NCBI GenBank assembly: GCA_040223615.1
Contig: JAVKFY010000017.1
Span: 25,407-89,406, forward strand
Length of the DNA: 64,000 bases
From: JAVKFY01 sp040223615
GTDB lineage: Bacteria > Pseudomonadota > Alphaproteobacteria > GCA-2731375
Direction: 5' to 3'
Shown: positions 8,715 through 16,423 of the stretch, in pieces
Position numbering within the stretch: the stretch's first letter is position 1
How the letters are laid out: each line of letters opens with the position of its first letter
Position numbers and translations under genes: made by a program
Notes under the pieces: model-generated
Databases searched by the model: none
What the model saw: only the letters and a program-made list of their open reading frames with translations
What the model was told of the DNA's origin: nothing

Positions 8715-9359
8715 CTACAGCCGGTCCTTGTGGCGGGTGGCGAATTCCAGGAGCTTGTTGGGCCCGCGCAGGCCGAGCACGGCCGAGATATTGGCGCGAT
8801 GATTTTCCACGGTGCGGTGGCTCAGCCCCATCTGCCGCGCGATTTCCTTGTTGGTGGCGTAGTCCGCCAGGTGGCGCAGCACCTCGGCCTGGGTCGGCGT
8901 CAGCTTGTCGAGCAGCGCCGCCTCGCCGCCATCTGCCACCGGGTGCAGCAGCGGTTCGGCGTGGTCCAGGCTGGGACTGACGAAACGGTCGCCGGCCAGC
9001 GCCATCTCCAGGCAGCGCGAGACCTCGTCGAAGGCGTCGTCCTTCAGCAGGTAGCCGAGCACGCCCAGCGACAACGCGCGATCCACCAGCGCCTTATCCT
9101 GATGCATGGTCATCACCACCCGGCGCACCGACGGCGCGTTCTGGCCGATCCACTCGGCCACGGCGAAACCGTCGGCACCCGGCATCGACAGGTCGAGGAT
9201 GGCGATGTCGGGCGCCTCGCGCGCCATCGACTCGATCGCCGAGGGACCATCGACCGCCTCCGCGACCACGACAAAGTCGCCGGATTCCTCCACCACCTCG
9301 CGCAAGCCCCGCCGGAAGATCGGGTGATCGTCGGCGATCAGGACGGTGGCCAGGGTCAT
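8715..9359 (-). CDS. LuxR/NarL-family response regulator
   Basis: A 214-residue two-component regulator: receiver domain (TVLIADDHPIFRRGLREVV; phospho-acceptor Asp in DIAILDLSMPGADG; Lys in YLLKDDAF) followed by a LuxR-type helix-turn-helix (LTPTQAEVLRHLADYATNKE..., SHRTVENHRANISAVLGLRG). The start at 9359 is the ATG directly before the receiver (MTLATVLIADDHP); longer upstream readings run through repeated hairpin sequence and look non-coding. No Shine-Dalgarno is visible. It is the last gene after the histidine kinase and carbonic anhydrase on the - strand, so it is the likely partner of that kinase. Targets are unknown; its own operon promoter is a reasonable candidate. Confidence 0.93.
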   Translation of the reverse strand: MTLATVLIADDHPIFRRGLREVVEESGDFVVVAEAVDGPSAIESMAREAPDIAILDLSMPGADGFAVAEWIGQNAPSVRRVVMTMHQDKALVDRALSLGVLGYLLKDDAFDEVSRCLEMALAGDRFVSPSLDHAEPLLHPVADGGEAALLDKLTPTQAEVLRHLADYATNKEIARQMGLSHRTVENHRANISAVLGLRGPNKLLEFATRHKDRL

Positions 9360-9493
9360 GGCCGTGCCCAACAGGCTCGACGCACTGCGTCGAGGGCCGG
9401 CTTTGGGACATGAGCGTGCTGTTGCGCGCTCATGGCCGTGCCCAACCGGACACGGCCGGCTTATCATCATGAGCGTGCTGTTGCGCGCTCATG
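9356..9493 (-). repeat. Imperfect tandem duplication with two identical 26-nt palindromes between kinase and regulator genes
   Basis: The kinase-regulator spacer holds two related units, about 9358-9431 and 9432-9490. Each starts with ATGGCCGTGCCCAAC (9358-9372 and 9432-9446) and ends with the same 26-nt palindrome at 9409-9434 and 9468-9493, whose arms are CATGAGCG and CGCTCATG. Unit 1 also has a perfect hairpin, CTCGACGCA / TGCGTCGAG, at 9376-9394. On the - strand the kinase TGA lies inside the upstream palindrome. A 25-codon frame (9433 to 9356) ends overlapping the regulator ATG as ATGA. The arrangement could control translation or decay of the regulator message. Confidence 0.7.
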
Positions 9494-11276
9494 ATGCGGG
9501 CTCTCGCGGTGCATCGACGCTGAGGCGAGTGCCGCCGCCGGCGCGCGTGCCCAACGCGTAGTCGGCGCCGATCAGGGCCGCGCGCTCGGCCTGGGTCGAC
9601 AGGCCGAGGCCGTCGCTGGCGCCATCGCGGATGCCGCCGCCATCGTCCTCCACGCTGAGCGCCACCCGCCCGCCGACGGCCGTCAGCCGGACCCAGCAGT
9701 TGCGCGCGCCGGCATGGCGCAGCACGTTGGACGATGCCTCCTGGGCGATGCGGTAGAGCTGCACGTCGCGCATCGGTTCCGCCGGCAAGGCGTCGGCATC
9801 GATCTCCAGGTGCAGCTCGACGCCGCTGTCGGCGAAGGTGCGCCGCAGCATCGCCGACAGCGCATCGGCCAGACCGAGACGTTCGAGCTGCGCCGGATGC
9901 AGGTCCTGGGCCACGGTGCGCACGTCGTCGACCGACTGCCGGGCCAGTTCGGCCATGTCGGCCAGGCGCCGTGGCTCGGCCTTGCCGCCGACCACGCGCT
10001 TCAGGCCATTGGACAGCACCAGCAACGACTGGCCGACCGAATCGTGCAACTCGGCGGCGATGCGCCGGCGGTCGTCTTCCATGGCGCGGGCGAGCTGGCG
10101 CGAGTAGCGCGTGTGGGCTTGCGCGGCTTGCAGCTCGGCGGCCGCGGCTTCGGCGCGCCAGACATTGATACGATTGGCCAGGGCGAAGGACAGGACGATG
10201 GTCTCCAACGCGGTCGACAATTCCAGACTGTGCTGGGTCAGCAGGCTGTGCGGGATCATGCCAAGCGCGCGCATGACGAACAAGGCGCAGCCCGGCAGCA
10301 GCGACAGGAAGGCCAGGGCCAGGTAGCGCGCCGTCTGCGAGCCGCGCGCGATGGCGATCGGCACGACGATCAGGATCACGATCAGCACTATGCCGCCAAG
10401 CGCAATCAGCAACCGGATGATCGGCCCGTAGGGCAGTACCAGCCCGCCAAGGCCGGCAAGCAAGCTGACGGCGCCGATCGCGGTGAGCAGCTTGTGCCAG
10501 CGCGGCATCAGCGTGTCGGTATCGATCAGCACCTGGACGAAGCGCAGGCCAGATGCGATCACCGTGGCGTAGAGCAGCAACAGCAGCTTGTTGGCGTCCA
10601 GCCCGGCGACCGGCGTCAGCGGCGCTGCGAAGCCATTGATCTGCGCCTGCAGCGCGCCGAACGACAGCACGTAGATGACGTAGAAGATGTAGGCGCGGTC
10701 GCGGACCACGACGAAGATGCAGGCATTGTAGGCCGCCATCGCGATCAGGATGCCGAAGTAGAAGCCGTAGATCGCGAACTGGCCCCGGTCGCGGTCCTGC
10801 AACTCGTCGCGTGGCAACAACTCGATCGGCAACACCGCCGACCCCTGCGACAGGACACGCATGAAGACAACAGCGGTGTCAGGCGGCACCGGCACGACGA
10901 AAGCGTGGTGCGGATAAGGTCGCTCGGCATAGGGACGCAGATCGCCTATGCGGTGCTGCACGACCGTGCCGGCCTGGCTGACCACGTAGGCGTCGATCTG
11001 GTCGATCACCGGGTGGTTGAGCGTGAGCAGCCAGTCGTACATCGGGTCGAGCGGGCCCGGTCGAAGGCGCAGCCAGATCGCCGCGTCGGTGAGGCCGATA
11101 TTCTCCTCGCCGGCCGCCATTGTCTTGAAGCCCGGATCGCCGTCGCGGACCTGTTCGAAGGTCAGCGCGCGCGTCGCATCGAGCAAGATGTCGCGCTCAA
11201 GCGTCGCCGCCCGCGCCGTGCCGGCCACGGAAAGCAACGCCAGGATGCACAGCAGACGGGGCAGCAGGCGAGCCAT
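9489..11276 (-). CDS. 7TM-DISM membrane histidine kinase (HisKA_3 / HATPase_c)
   Basis: A 595-residue sensor kinase. Order: signal peptide (MARLLPRLLCILALLSVAGTARA), a periplasmic 7TMR-DISMED2-type sensory domain (about 25-155), seven hydrophobic segments of the 7TMR-DISM type (about 163-370), a coiled linker, the HisKA_3 dimer/phosphoacceptor helix with the histidine in RRRIAAELHDSVGQSL, and HATPase_c with N-box IAQEASSNVLRHA and G-box DDGGGIRDG...GLGLSTQAERA. ATG 11276 is preferred over longer frames because it begins the signal peptide. It starts 10 bases after the carbonic anhydrase stop. DISMED2 domains are thought to bind carbohydrates or small ligands; the ligand here is unknown. The partner is the regulator downstream. 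Confidence 0.92.
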   Translation of the reverse strand: MARLLPRLLCILALLSVAGTARAATLERDILLDATRALTFEQVRDGDPGFKTMAAGEENIGLTDAAIWLRLRPGPLDPMYDWLLTLNHPVIDQIDAYVVSQAGTVVQHRIGDLRPYAERPYPHHAFVVPVPPDTAVVFMRVLSQGSAVLPIELLPRDELQDRDRGQFAIYGFYFGILIAMAAYNACIFVVVRDRAYIFYVIYVLSFGALQAQINGFAAPLTPVAGLDANKLLLLLYATVIASGLRFVQVLIDTDTLMPRWHKLLTAIGAVSLLAGLGGLVLPYGPIIRLLIALGGIVLIVILIVVPIAIARGSQTARYLALAFLSLLPGCALFVMRALGMIPHSLLTQHSLELSTALETIVLSFALANRINVWRAEAAAAELQAAQAHTRYSRQLARAMEDDRRRIAAELHDSVGQSLLVLSNGLKRVVGGKAEPRRLADMAELARQSVDDVRTVAQDLHPAQLERLGLADALSAMLRRTFADSGVELHLEIDADALPAEPMRDVQLYRIAQEASSNVLRHAGARNCWVRLTAVGGRVALSVEDDGGGIRDGASDGLGLSTQAERAALIGADYALGTRAGGGTRLSVDAPREPAS

Positions 11277-11286
11277 GGCGGCGGGC

Positions 11287-11907
11287 TCAGACCTCCGGCA
11301 GCGGCCGAAACTCGCCGTCGGAGCCAAGAATCAGCAGGACCCCGTCGCGCACGCCGAAATAGGCGCCATGCAGCTTGAGCGTCTTGTCGTCGACGGCATC
11401 GCGGATCCACGGGAAGGTCCAGAGGTAGGCCAGAGACAATCGCACCATTTCGAATTCGCAGGCCTGCTGACGCGCCTCGGGCGGCTCGATCCCCATGGTG
11501 CGGGCGCGCGCCGGCGCGGCCAGCGACATCCAAGGCCGCACGAAATCGCCCATCGCCTCGGTGTCGTCGGACAACAGCCCCTGGACACCACCGCACAACG
11601 CGTGGCCGAGTACGATCAGGTGCTGCACTTTCAGCACCCTGACCGCGAACTCCAGGGCCGCGCTGGTGCCGTGATAGTGCGCGTCGGGCGCGAAGGGCGG
11701 CACCAGGTTGGCAACGTTACGGACCACGAACAGCTCGCCCGGCCGGGTGTCGAAGATCAGATGCGGATCGATCCGGCTGTCGGAACAGGCGATCACCATG
11801 GTGTGCGGCTTCTGACCGGACTTCGCCAGTTCCTCGAACCGGTCGCGCTCGCGCGGCCAGGTCTCGGCGCGGAACCGGCGGTATCCGTCGATCAGATGGT
11901 CAACCAT
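11287..11907 (-). CDS. Beta-class carbonic anhydrase
   Basis: A 206-residue beta-carbonic anhydrase interconverting CO2 and bicarbonate with a zinc bound by Cys-His-Cys. The ligands are visible: CSDSR (first Cys plus the Asp/Arg dyad) and HLIVLGHALCGGVQG (His and second Cys). Other marks are GELFVVRNVANLVPP and the HYHGTSAALEFAV segment. ATG 11907 is chosen because GGGAGAAG lies a few bases upstream; a TTG at 11928 could add 7 residues. It is the first gene of an operon with the 7TM kinase and regulator, which suggests (inference) a link between inorganic carbon status and signalling. No signal peptide, so cytoplasmic. Confidence 0.93.
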   Translation of the reverse strand: MVDHLIDGYRRFRAETWPRERDRFEELAKSGQKPHTMVIACSDSRIDPHLIFDTRPGELFVVRNVANLVPPFAPDAHYHGTSAALEFAVRVLKVQHLIVLGHALCGGVQGLLSDDTEAMGDFVRPWMSLAAPARARTMGIEPPEARQQACEFEMVRLSLAYLWTFPWIRDAVDDKTLKLHGAYFGVRDGVLLILGSDGEFRPLPEV

Positions 11908-11940
11908 CGCGGCTTCTCCCGGCGTCAAACACGTTCATTC

Positions 11941-11961
11941 GTACCCGGCATATGTACCCGG
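11941..11961. promoter_or_regulatory. Paired GTACCCGG direct repeats upstream of the carbonic anhydrase operon
   Basis: GTACCCGG occurs at 11941-11948 and again at 11954-11961, spaced 13 bases start to start and lying 34-54 bases upstream of the carbonic anhydrase ATG. Position and spacing suit a binding site for a dimeric regulator, possibly the LuxR-type regulator of the same operon. The sequence pairing is seen; the role is inference. Confidence 0.35.
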
Positions 11962-12048
11962 ACTAGACATGCAAGGACAGCGGGCGGAAACAAGCGACGG
12001 GCCGAACCGGCTGGCGGCCACACCATTCGCGGCGGTCGCGGACAATAT

Positions 12049-12077
12049 TTGCAACCTTAACATGTATTCAATATTTC
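12049..12077 (+). promoter_or_regulatory. Possible sigma70-type promoter
   Basis: TTGCAA (12049-12054) and TATTTC (12072-12077) are separated by 17 bases in an AT-richer stretch, 60 bases upstream of the gene at 12138, which has a good Shine-Dalgarno (AAGGAG, 12126-12131). The match to consensus is moderate. Confidence 0.3.
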
Positions 12078-12137
12078 TCCTGCGACAATCCCAGGTGTTG
12101 AGTGGTTGCAGAGTATCTGTTGTGTAAGGAGTAACGG

Positions 12138-13199
12138 ATGAACGCCTCGCCGGAGGCCGGCACGTCGCCGGAACCAGCGGCTCCCCAGGTCGAACCCGAC
12201 CTGCCGCGCGATGCGTTGCACATCCTGCCGCTGGAGATCGTACCGCTGGAAAGCCCGGCGCTGCGACGCGCGCGGCTGGTCAAGACCACCCGACTGGAAA
12301 GCATGGTCGAGCTGTACGCCGATGCCGGCGGCGGCCGTGGGCATGTTCGGCCGGACCAGCTCGGCAGCGCGCTGGGCTGGCCGGCCGACCAGCCCGACCT
12401 GGAGGTCATCAGCCGCCTCGCCGTGCTGCCAAGCTACGACGTCTACGCCTTGCGGGTTCAGTTGCGCCAGCTCGGCATCGTCGTCGACGATGCCGACGCG
12501 CTGCGCCTGTCGCCGGCGAAAAGCGCCGAACTCACCGACTACATGCGCGACTTCACCCGCCCGCTGATGCAGCAGGTTTACGGCGCCGACGCCGCCAACA
12601 TCGAGGATCTGAGCGACCTGATCGCGATGTTCGCCAACCCGGACCGGGGCGAAGCGATGCGCAACCTGATGCTGCTGGCCAGGCGGCTGGAGATCGGCGT
12701 CACCGAAGTGCCGCGCTTCCTGGAAGACTACGGCGACATCTTTCTGTCGCTGGCCTACTACAAAGCGACCCTGGATCAGGTGATCCCGCGCGTCAGCGAC
12801 TGCCTGTGGGCGCTGAACGAGTTGCGCGGGCACTATCAGCTACGTTCCGACCGCACGCTGATGCAGGCCTGCCAGTACATCTCGATGTCGCTGTCGGACG
12901 TCACCAGCTCGCTGACCGGCCGGTTCGAGAGCTTTCACAACCACACCCGGCACCTGTGGAACAACATCACCGCGGAACGCTTCCGCGAGGTCAAGAAGCT
13001 GATCACCGCGCACCACACCACCGTCGGCGGCGTGCTATGCGGGCTGTCGGTGAAGATGCGCGCGTGGGACGAGCAGTTCCCCAACAACCGTGGCGGCCCG
13101 TTCCGGCGCGCCGAATTCGTGCTCGCCGAGCTGAAGCCCGGGATCGACGCGATCCTCGATATCGAGCGCCAGGCGCCGACGGTTCAGGGGCTGGACTGA
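12138..13199 (+). CDS. Conserved-looking hypothetical cytoplasmic protein
   Basis: A 353-residue protein that I do not recognise. It has no signal peptide or membrane segment. The first 25 residues are Pro/Ala/Glu-rich and probably disordered; the rest reads as mostly alpha-helical. Distinctive pieces are LHILPLEIVPLESPALRRAR, SYDVYALRVQLRQLGI, DIFLSLAYYKATLDQVIPRV, a cluster rich in aromatics and His (FESFHNHTRHLWNNI) and RFREVKKLITAHHTTVGGVL. Several of these look like regions under constraint, not random translation. Strong Shine-Dalgarno AAGGAG seven bases before the ATG. Its 3' end overlaps the convergent MFS gene by 16 bases. A regulatory or scaffold role is possible, but nothing in the sequence establishes it. 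Confidence 0.8.
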   Translation: MNASPEAGTSPEPAAPQVEPDLPRDALHILPLEIVPLESPALRRARLVKTTRLESMVELYADAGGGRGHVRPDQLGSALGWPADQPDLEVISRLAVLPSYDVYALRVQLRQLGIVVDDADALRLSPAKSAELTDYMRDFTRPLMQQVYGADAANIEDLSDLIAMFANPDRGEAMRNLMLLARRLEIGVTEVPRFLEDYGDIFLSLAYYKATLDQVIPRVSDCLWALNELRGHYQLRSDRTLMQACQYISMSLSDVTSSLTGRFESFHNHTRHLWNNITAERFREVKKLITAHHTTVGGVLCGLSVKMRAWDEQFPNNRGGPFRRAEFVLAELKPGIDAILDIERQAPTVQGLD

Positions 13200-14416
13200 T
13201 CGCCCTCCAGCGCCGCGGCGATGGCGCCGCGCCGGCGCCAGAGCCATGCCCACATCAGGAAGGCAATTCCGGCGCCGATCGCCAACGGCCAGCGCAGACC
13301 GACGAACTCCGACGCCAGGCCCATGACGAAGGCGCCGGCCGCCGGACCGGAGCGGAAGATGATGCCGTAGAGGCTGAGCACACGGCCGCGCACCTCGCCG
13401 GCGACCGACATCTGCAGCAAGGTCTGGGTGCCGACGCCGCAGATCACCATGGCGACCCCGGCGCAGGCGGCGCAGACCATCGCCACGCCCAGTCCGGGGC
13501 TCAGCGCCAGGGCCCCGATCGACGCCGCGGCCAGTGCCGTCGCGCCCAGCGTCACCCGCGCCAGGCCGGGCCGCGCGCCGCGGCTCGCCATCCACAGCCC
13601 GGAACAGATCGCGCCCAGGCCGACGATCGAGCTCAGTGCCGCGAGGCCGTCGGCGCCGGACCCGAAGACCGCGTCGACCAGGCCGGGCATCAGTTCCACG
13701 AACGGCCGCGCGCCCAGCGACAGCACCGTCATCAACGCCAGGATCGGGCCGATGCCGGGATGGCCGGCGGTATAGCGCAGGCCCTGGACGATATCGGCGA
13801 CGATCGACTGGCGCCGGGTCGGGCCGGCCTCCTGCGGCGGCAGCTGCATCAGCGACAGGGTGACGATGAAGGCGGTGAAGCTGAGCCCGTTCAGCAGGAA
13901 CACGGTGGCGACGTCGAGGTTCAGAATCACGAAGCCGGCCAGCGCCGGGCCGATGAAGCGGGCCAGGTTGAAGGTCACCGCGTTCACCGCCACCGCCGTG
14001 GCCAGCAGCGCGCGCGGCACCAGCGAGGGGATCAGCGCCAGACGGGCGGGCTGGTTCACGCCGACCACGACGCCGCCGAACAGCACCAGCAGCAGCAGCA
14101 GGCCCGGCGTCATCAGCCCGGCCGCGGTACAGGCCCACAGCGCCAGGCCCTGGATCAACATCAGCACCTGGGCCAGGCGGATGGTGCGCAGCCGGTCGAG
14201 CCGGTCGGCCAGCACGCCCGCGACCGGCCCGACCACGACGCCCGGCATCAGGTCGGCCATCGCCGCCAGGCCGAGCCAGGTCCCGGACTCGGTCATCTGC
14301 CACATCAGCCAGCCGACGCCGATGCGCTGCATCCACGTGCCGATCAGCGAAACCAGCCCGCCGGACACGTAAAGCCGATAGTTGCGCACGCGTAGCGCCG
14401 CGCCGATGCCGTGCAC
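13184..14416 (-). CDS. MFS transporter (MFS_3 / EntS-like)
   Basis: A 410-residue integral membrane protein with about 12 hydrophobic segments. The N-terminal FRNYRL-like segment (ALRVRNYRLYVSGGLVSLIG), TWMQRIGVGWLMWQ, the GVLADRLDRLRTIRLAQ loop after helix 2 and GVNQPARLALIPSLVPR are typical of the MFS_3 group of putative exporters. I chose GTG 14416 since GGGAGGAA lies just upstream; an ATG at 14455 would add 13 polar residues. Substrate unknown. Its 3' end overlaps the convergent gene ending at 13199. A second MFS gene follows upstream on the same strand, so the two may be co-transcribed. Confidence 0.88.
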   Translation of the reverse strand: MHGIGAALRVRNYRLYVSGGLVSLIGTWMQRIGVGWLMWQMTESGTWLGLAAMADLMPGVVVGPVAGVLADRLDRLRTIRLAQVLMLIQGLALWACTAAGLMTPGLLLLLVLFGGVVVGVNQPARLALIPSLVPRALLATAVAVNAVTFNLARFIGPALAGFVILNLDVATVFLLNGLSFTAFIVTLSLMQLPPQEAGPTRRQSIVADIVQGLRYTAGHPGIGPILALMTVLSLGARPFVELMPGLVDAVFGSGADGLAALSSIVGLGAICSGLWMASRGARPGLARVTLGATALAAASIGALALSPGLGVAMVCAACAGVAMVICGVGTQTLLQMSVAGEVRGRVLSLYGIIFRSGPAAGAFVMGLASEFVGLRWPLAIGAGIAFLMWAWLWRRRGAIAAALEGDQSSP

Positions 14417-14517
14417 TGATGATTCCTCCCGCCGCGCCGAGGCGGGATTCCTCATGCCGGCGCGGCCCGCCTAGCATAGGCCGTCGCGCCGCGTTTGGCG
14501 CCGGCTGGGCGATCCGG

Positions 14518-15747
14518 CTAGCTGTGCGCGAGCCGGTAGCGCCACATCGGGGTGGCGAGGACCAGCACGGCGACGATCAGGGCCATCAGGGCGGCCGGGG
14601 CCAGCGGCGCGAGGCGCACGCCGACGGCGGCGACGATCAGGCCCATCAGCAAGGCGCCGACCGGCGCCGCGCCCATCAGCGCGAGCTGGTACAGCGCCAT
14701 CACCCGGGCGCGGTAGTCGGCCGGCGCCTCGGTCTGCATGATGGTGCGGCCCATGGTCATCACCACGCCGCCGCCGATGCCCCACACGAAGCACAGGGCG
14801 GCAAAGCCGACGAAGTTCAGCGGCAGGGCCATCGCCGCCAGCACACCGACACCGCCGGCCATCGCGGCCAGCATCGCCCGGCCCGGCCGCGCCACGCCGC
14901 CACGGCGCAGCAACGCCACCGTGGTCAGTATGGTGCCGGCCCAGAAGGCGACGTTGACGATGGCCAGTTCGGTGGCGCCGCCGGCGAAGCTGTCGCGCAC
15001 GGTGAGCGGCAGCACGACCAGGTAGCTGCCGACGAAGCAGAAGCCGACGGCGAACACCGACAGCACCGCCGGGCGCAGCGCGGCGTCGCCGAACGCCACC
15101 GTCACGCCGTCGCGGATCGCGCGCCAGCCAGTGACGTTGTTGACGTTGAGCGGCGGCGCGGGGGCGAGCCGGAACAGCGCCGCCGCGCCCGTCAGGATCA
15201 GCACCGCGTGCAGCACCATCAGCGCCGGGGCGCCGACCAGCGCGGCGAAGCCAGCGATGACCATGCCGACGAGCTGGCCGATGAACTGGCCCATCGTCGC
15301 CAGCATCACGCCGCGTTGGATGGTGCCCTCGGCGACCCGATGCAGCAGCGCGTCGCGCGCCGGGATCACGAAGGCGCCGAGCGTGCCCATGGCGACGCCG
15401 TAGCCGATCAACAGGGCGTAGGTCAGCCGGTCGGTGCCGACCAGCCAGGCCAGCACCAGCGGCGGCACGGCGGCGACCAGGTGGTAGCGCAACAGCAGGC
15501 GGCGCAGGTCGCCACGGTCGGCGACGCCGCCGCCGATCAACATGAAGGCCAGCGATGGCAGCATCATCGCCATCTGCGCCAGCCCGACCCTGTCGGCCGG
15601 CTGGTCCAGCACCACCGTCACCAGCCAGGCGAACAGGACGAGCTGGATACCGAGACCGGCGAACCAGGTCCCCTGCCCGGCCATGTACCAGCCGAGCCCG
15701 CGTGCGGGCGGCGCGGCAGCGGTCGGCGTGGCGGCGTCGTCGGTCAT
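14518..15747 (-). CDS. MFS transporter
   Basis: A 409-residue protein with about 12 membrane segments. Visible family marks are WFAGLGIQLVLFAWLVTVV, GGGVADRGDLRRLLLRYH (helix 2-3 loop), AFVIPARDALLHRVAEG and MGRTIMQTEAPADYRARVMA. It is distinct from the neighbouring MFS protein but has the same architecture, so the two may be diverged paralogues. The start could be GTG 15762 (AAGG just upstream) or ATG 15747; I used the latter. The substrate is not deducible. It diverges from an FMN reductase gene, with 106 bases between them. Confidence 0.85.
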   Translation of the reverse strand: MTDDAATPTAAAPPARGLGWYMAGQGTWFAGLGIQLVLFAWLVTVVLDQPADRVGLAQMAMMLPSLAFMLIGGGVADRGDLRRLLLRYHLVAAVPPLVLAWLVGTDRLTYALLIGYGVAMGTLGAFVIPARDALLHRVAEGTIQRGVMLATMGQFIGQLVGMVIAGFAALVGAPALMVLHAVLILTGAAALFRLAPAPPLNVNNVTGWRAIRDGVTVAFGDAALRPAVLSVFAVGFCFVGSYLVVLPLTVRDSFAGGATELAIVNVAFWAGTILTTVALLRRGGVARPGRAMLAAMAGGVGVLAAMALPLNFVGFAALCFVWGIGGGVVMTMGRTIMQTEAPADYRARVMALYQLALMGAAPVGALLMGLIVAAVGVRLAPLAPAALMALIVAVLVLATPMWRYRLAHS

Positions 15748-15853
15748 TACGTGCAGATGCACCCTTGTGACTTCGAAGTCAACCAGCGTCCGCTTGAGCC
15801 CACCCGCCAGCCGGCCTAGGCTGCGCGCACATCATTTCAGGGGAACTACACCT

Positions 15854-16423
15854 ATGGCAAAGATCCTGGCCTTCGCCGGCAGCGCGCGGCGCGACTCGTT
15901 CAACAAGAAGCTGATCAAGATCGCGGCCGAGGGCGCCAGCGCGGCCGGCGCCGAGGTCACGCTGATCGACCTGGCCGACTATCCGATGCCGATCTACGAC
16001 GGCGACCTGGAGGTCGGCGAGGGTCTGCCGGAGAACGCGGCCAAGCTGCGCGCCCTGTTCGGGTCGCACGACGCGCTGCTGATTGCCTCGCCGGAGTATA
16101 ACAGCTCGATCTCGCCGCTGCTGAAGAACACCATCGACTGGGTGTCGCGACCGACCAAGGACGACGGCCAGCTAAAGTATTTCATCGGCAAGGTCGCGGG
16201 CCTGGTGTCGGCCTCGCCTGGCGGGCTGGGCGGCTTGCGCGGTCTGGTGCACGTGCGCGCGATCCTGGGCAACATCCAGGTCACGGTGATCCCGCAGCAG
16301 GCGGCGATCGGCGGCGCCGGCGGCGCCTTCGACGACGACGGCGGCCTGAAGGACGAGAACCAGCGCAACATGGTGCTGGGCGTCGGCAAGCGGCTGGCCG
16401 AGGTCGCGGCGAAACTGGCATGA
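15854..16423 (+). CDS. NADPH-dependent FMN reductase (flavodoxin-like)
   Basis: A 189-residue flavoprotein of the NADPH-dependent FMN reductase family (SsuE/chromate-reductase-like fold). It reduces FMN or quinone-type acceptors with NAD(P)H. Visible are ILAFAGSARRDSFNKKL (phosphate-binding loop), the LFGSHDALLIASPEYNSSIS core with family motif SPEYN, and LVSASPGGLGGLRGL. AGGGGAA precedes ATG 15854. Its stop overlaps the acyl-CoA dehydrogenase start as ATGA (16420-16423), so the two are translationally coupled; the reductase could supply or re-oxidise flavin for that enzyme, which is inference. Confidence 0.9.
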   Translation: MAKILAFAGSARRDSFNKKLIKIAAEGASAAGAEVTLIDLADYPMPIYDGDLEVGEGLPENAAKLRALFGSHDALLIASPEYNSSISPLLKNTIDWVSRPTKDDGQLKYFIGKVAGLVSASPGGLGGLRGLVHVRAILGNIQVTVIPQQAAIGGAGGAFDDDGGLKDENQRNMVLGVGKRLAEVAAKLA

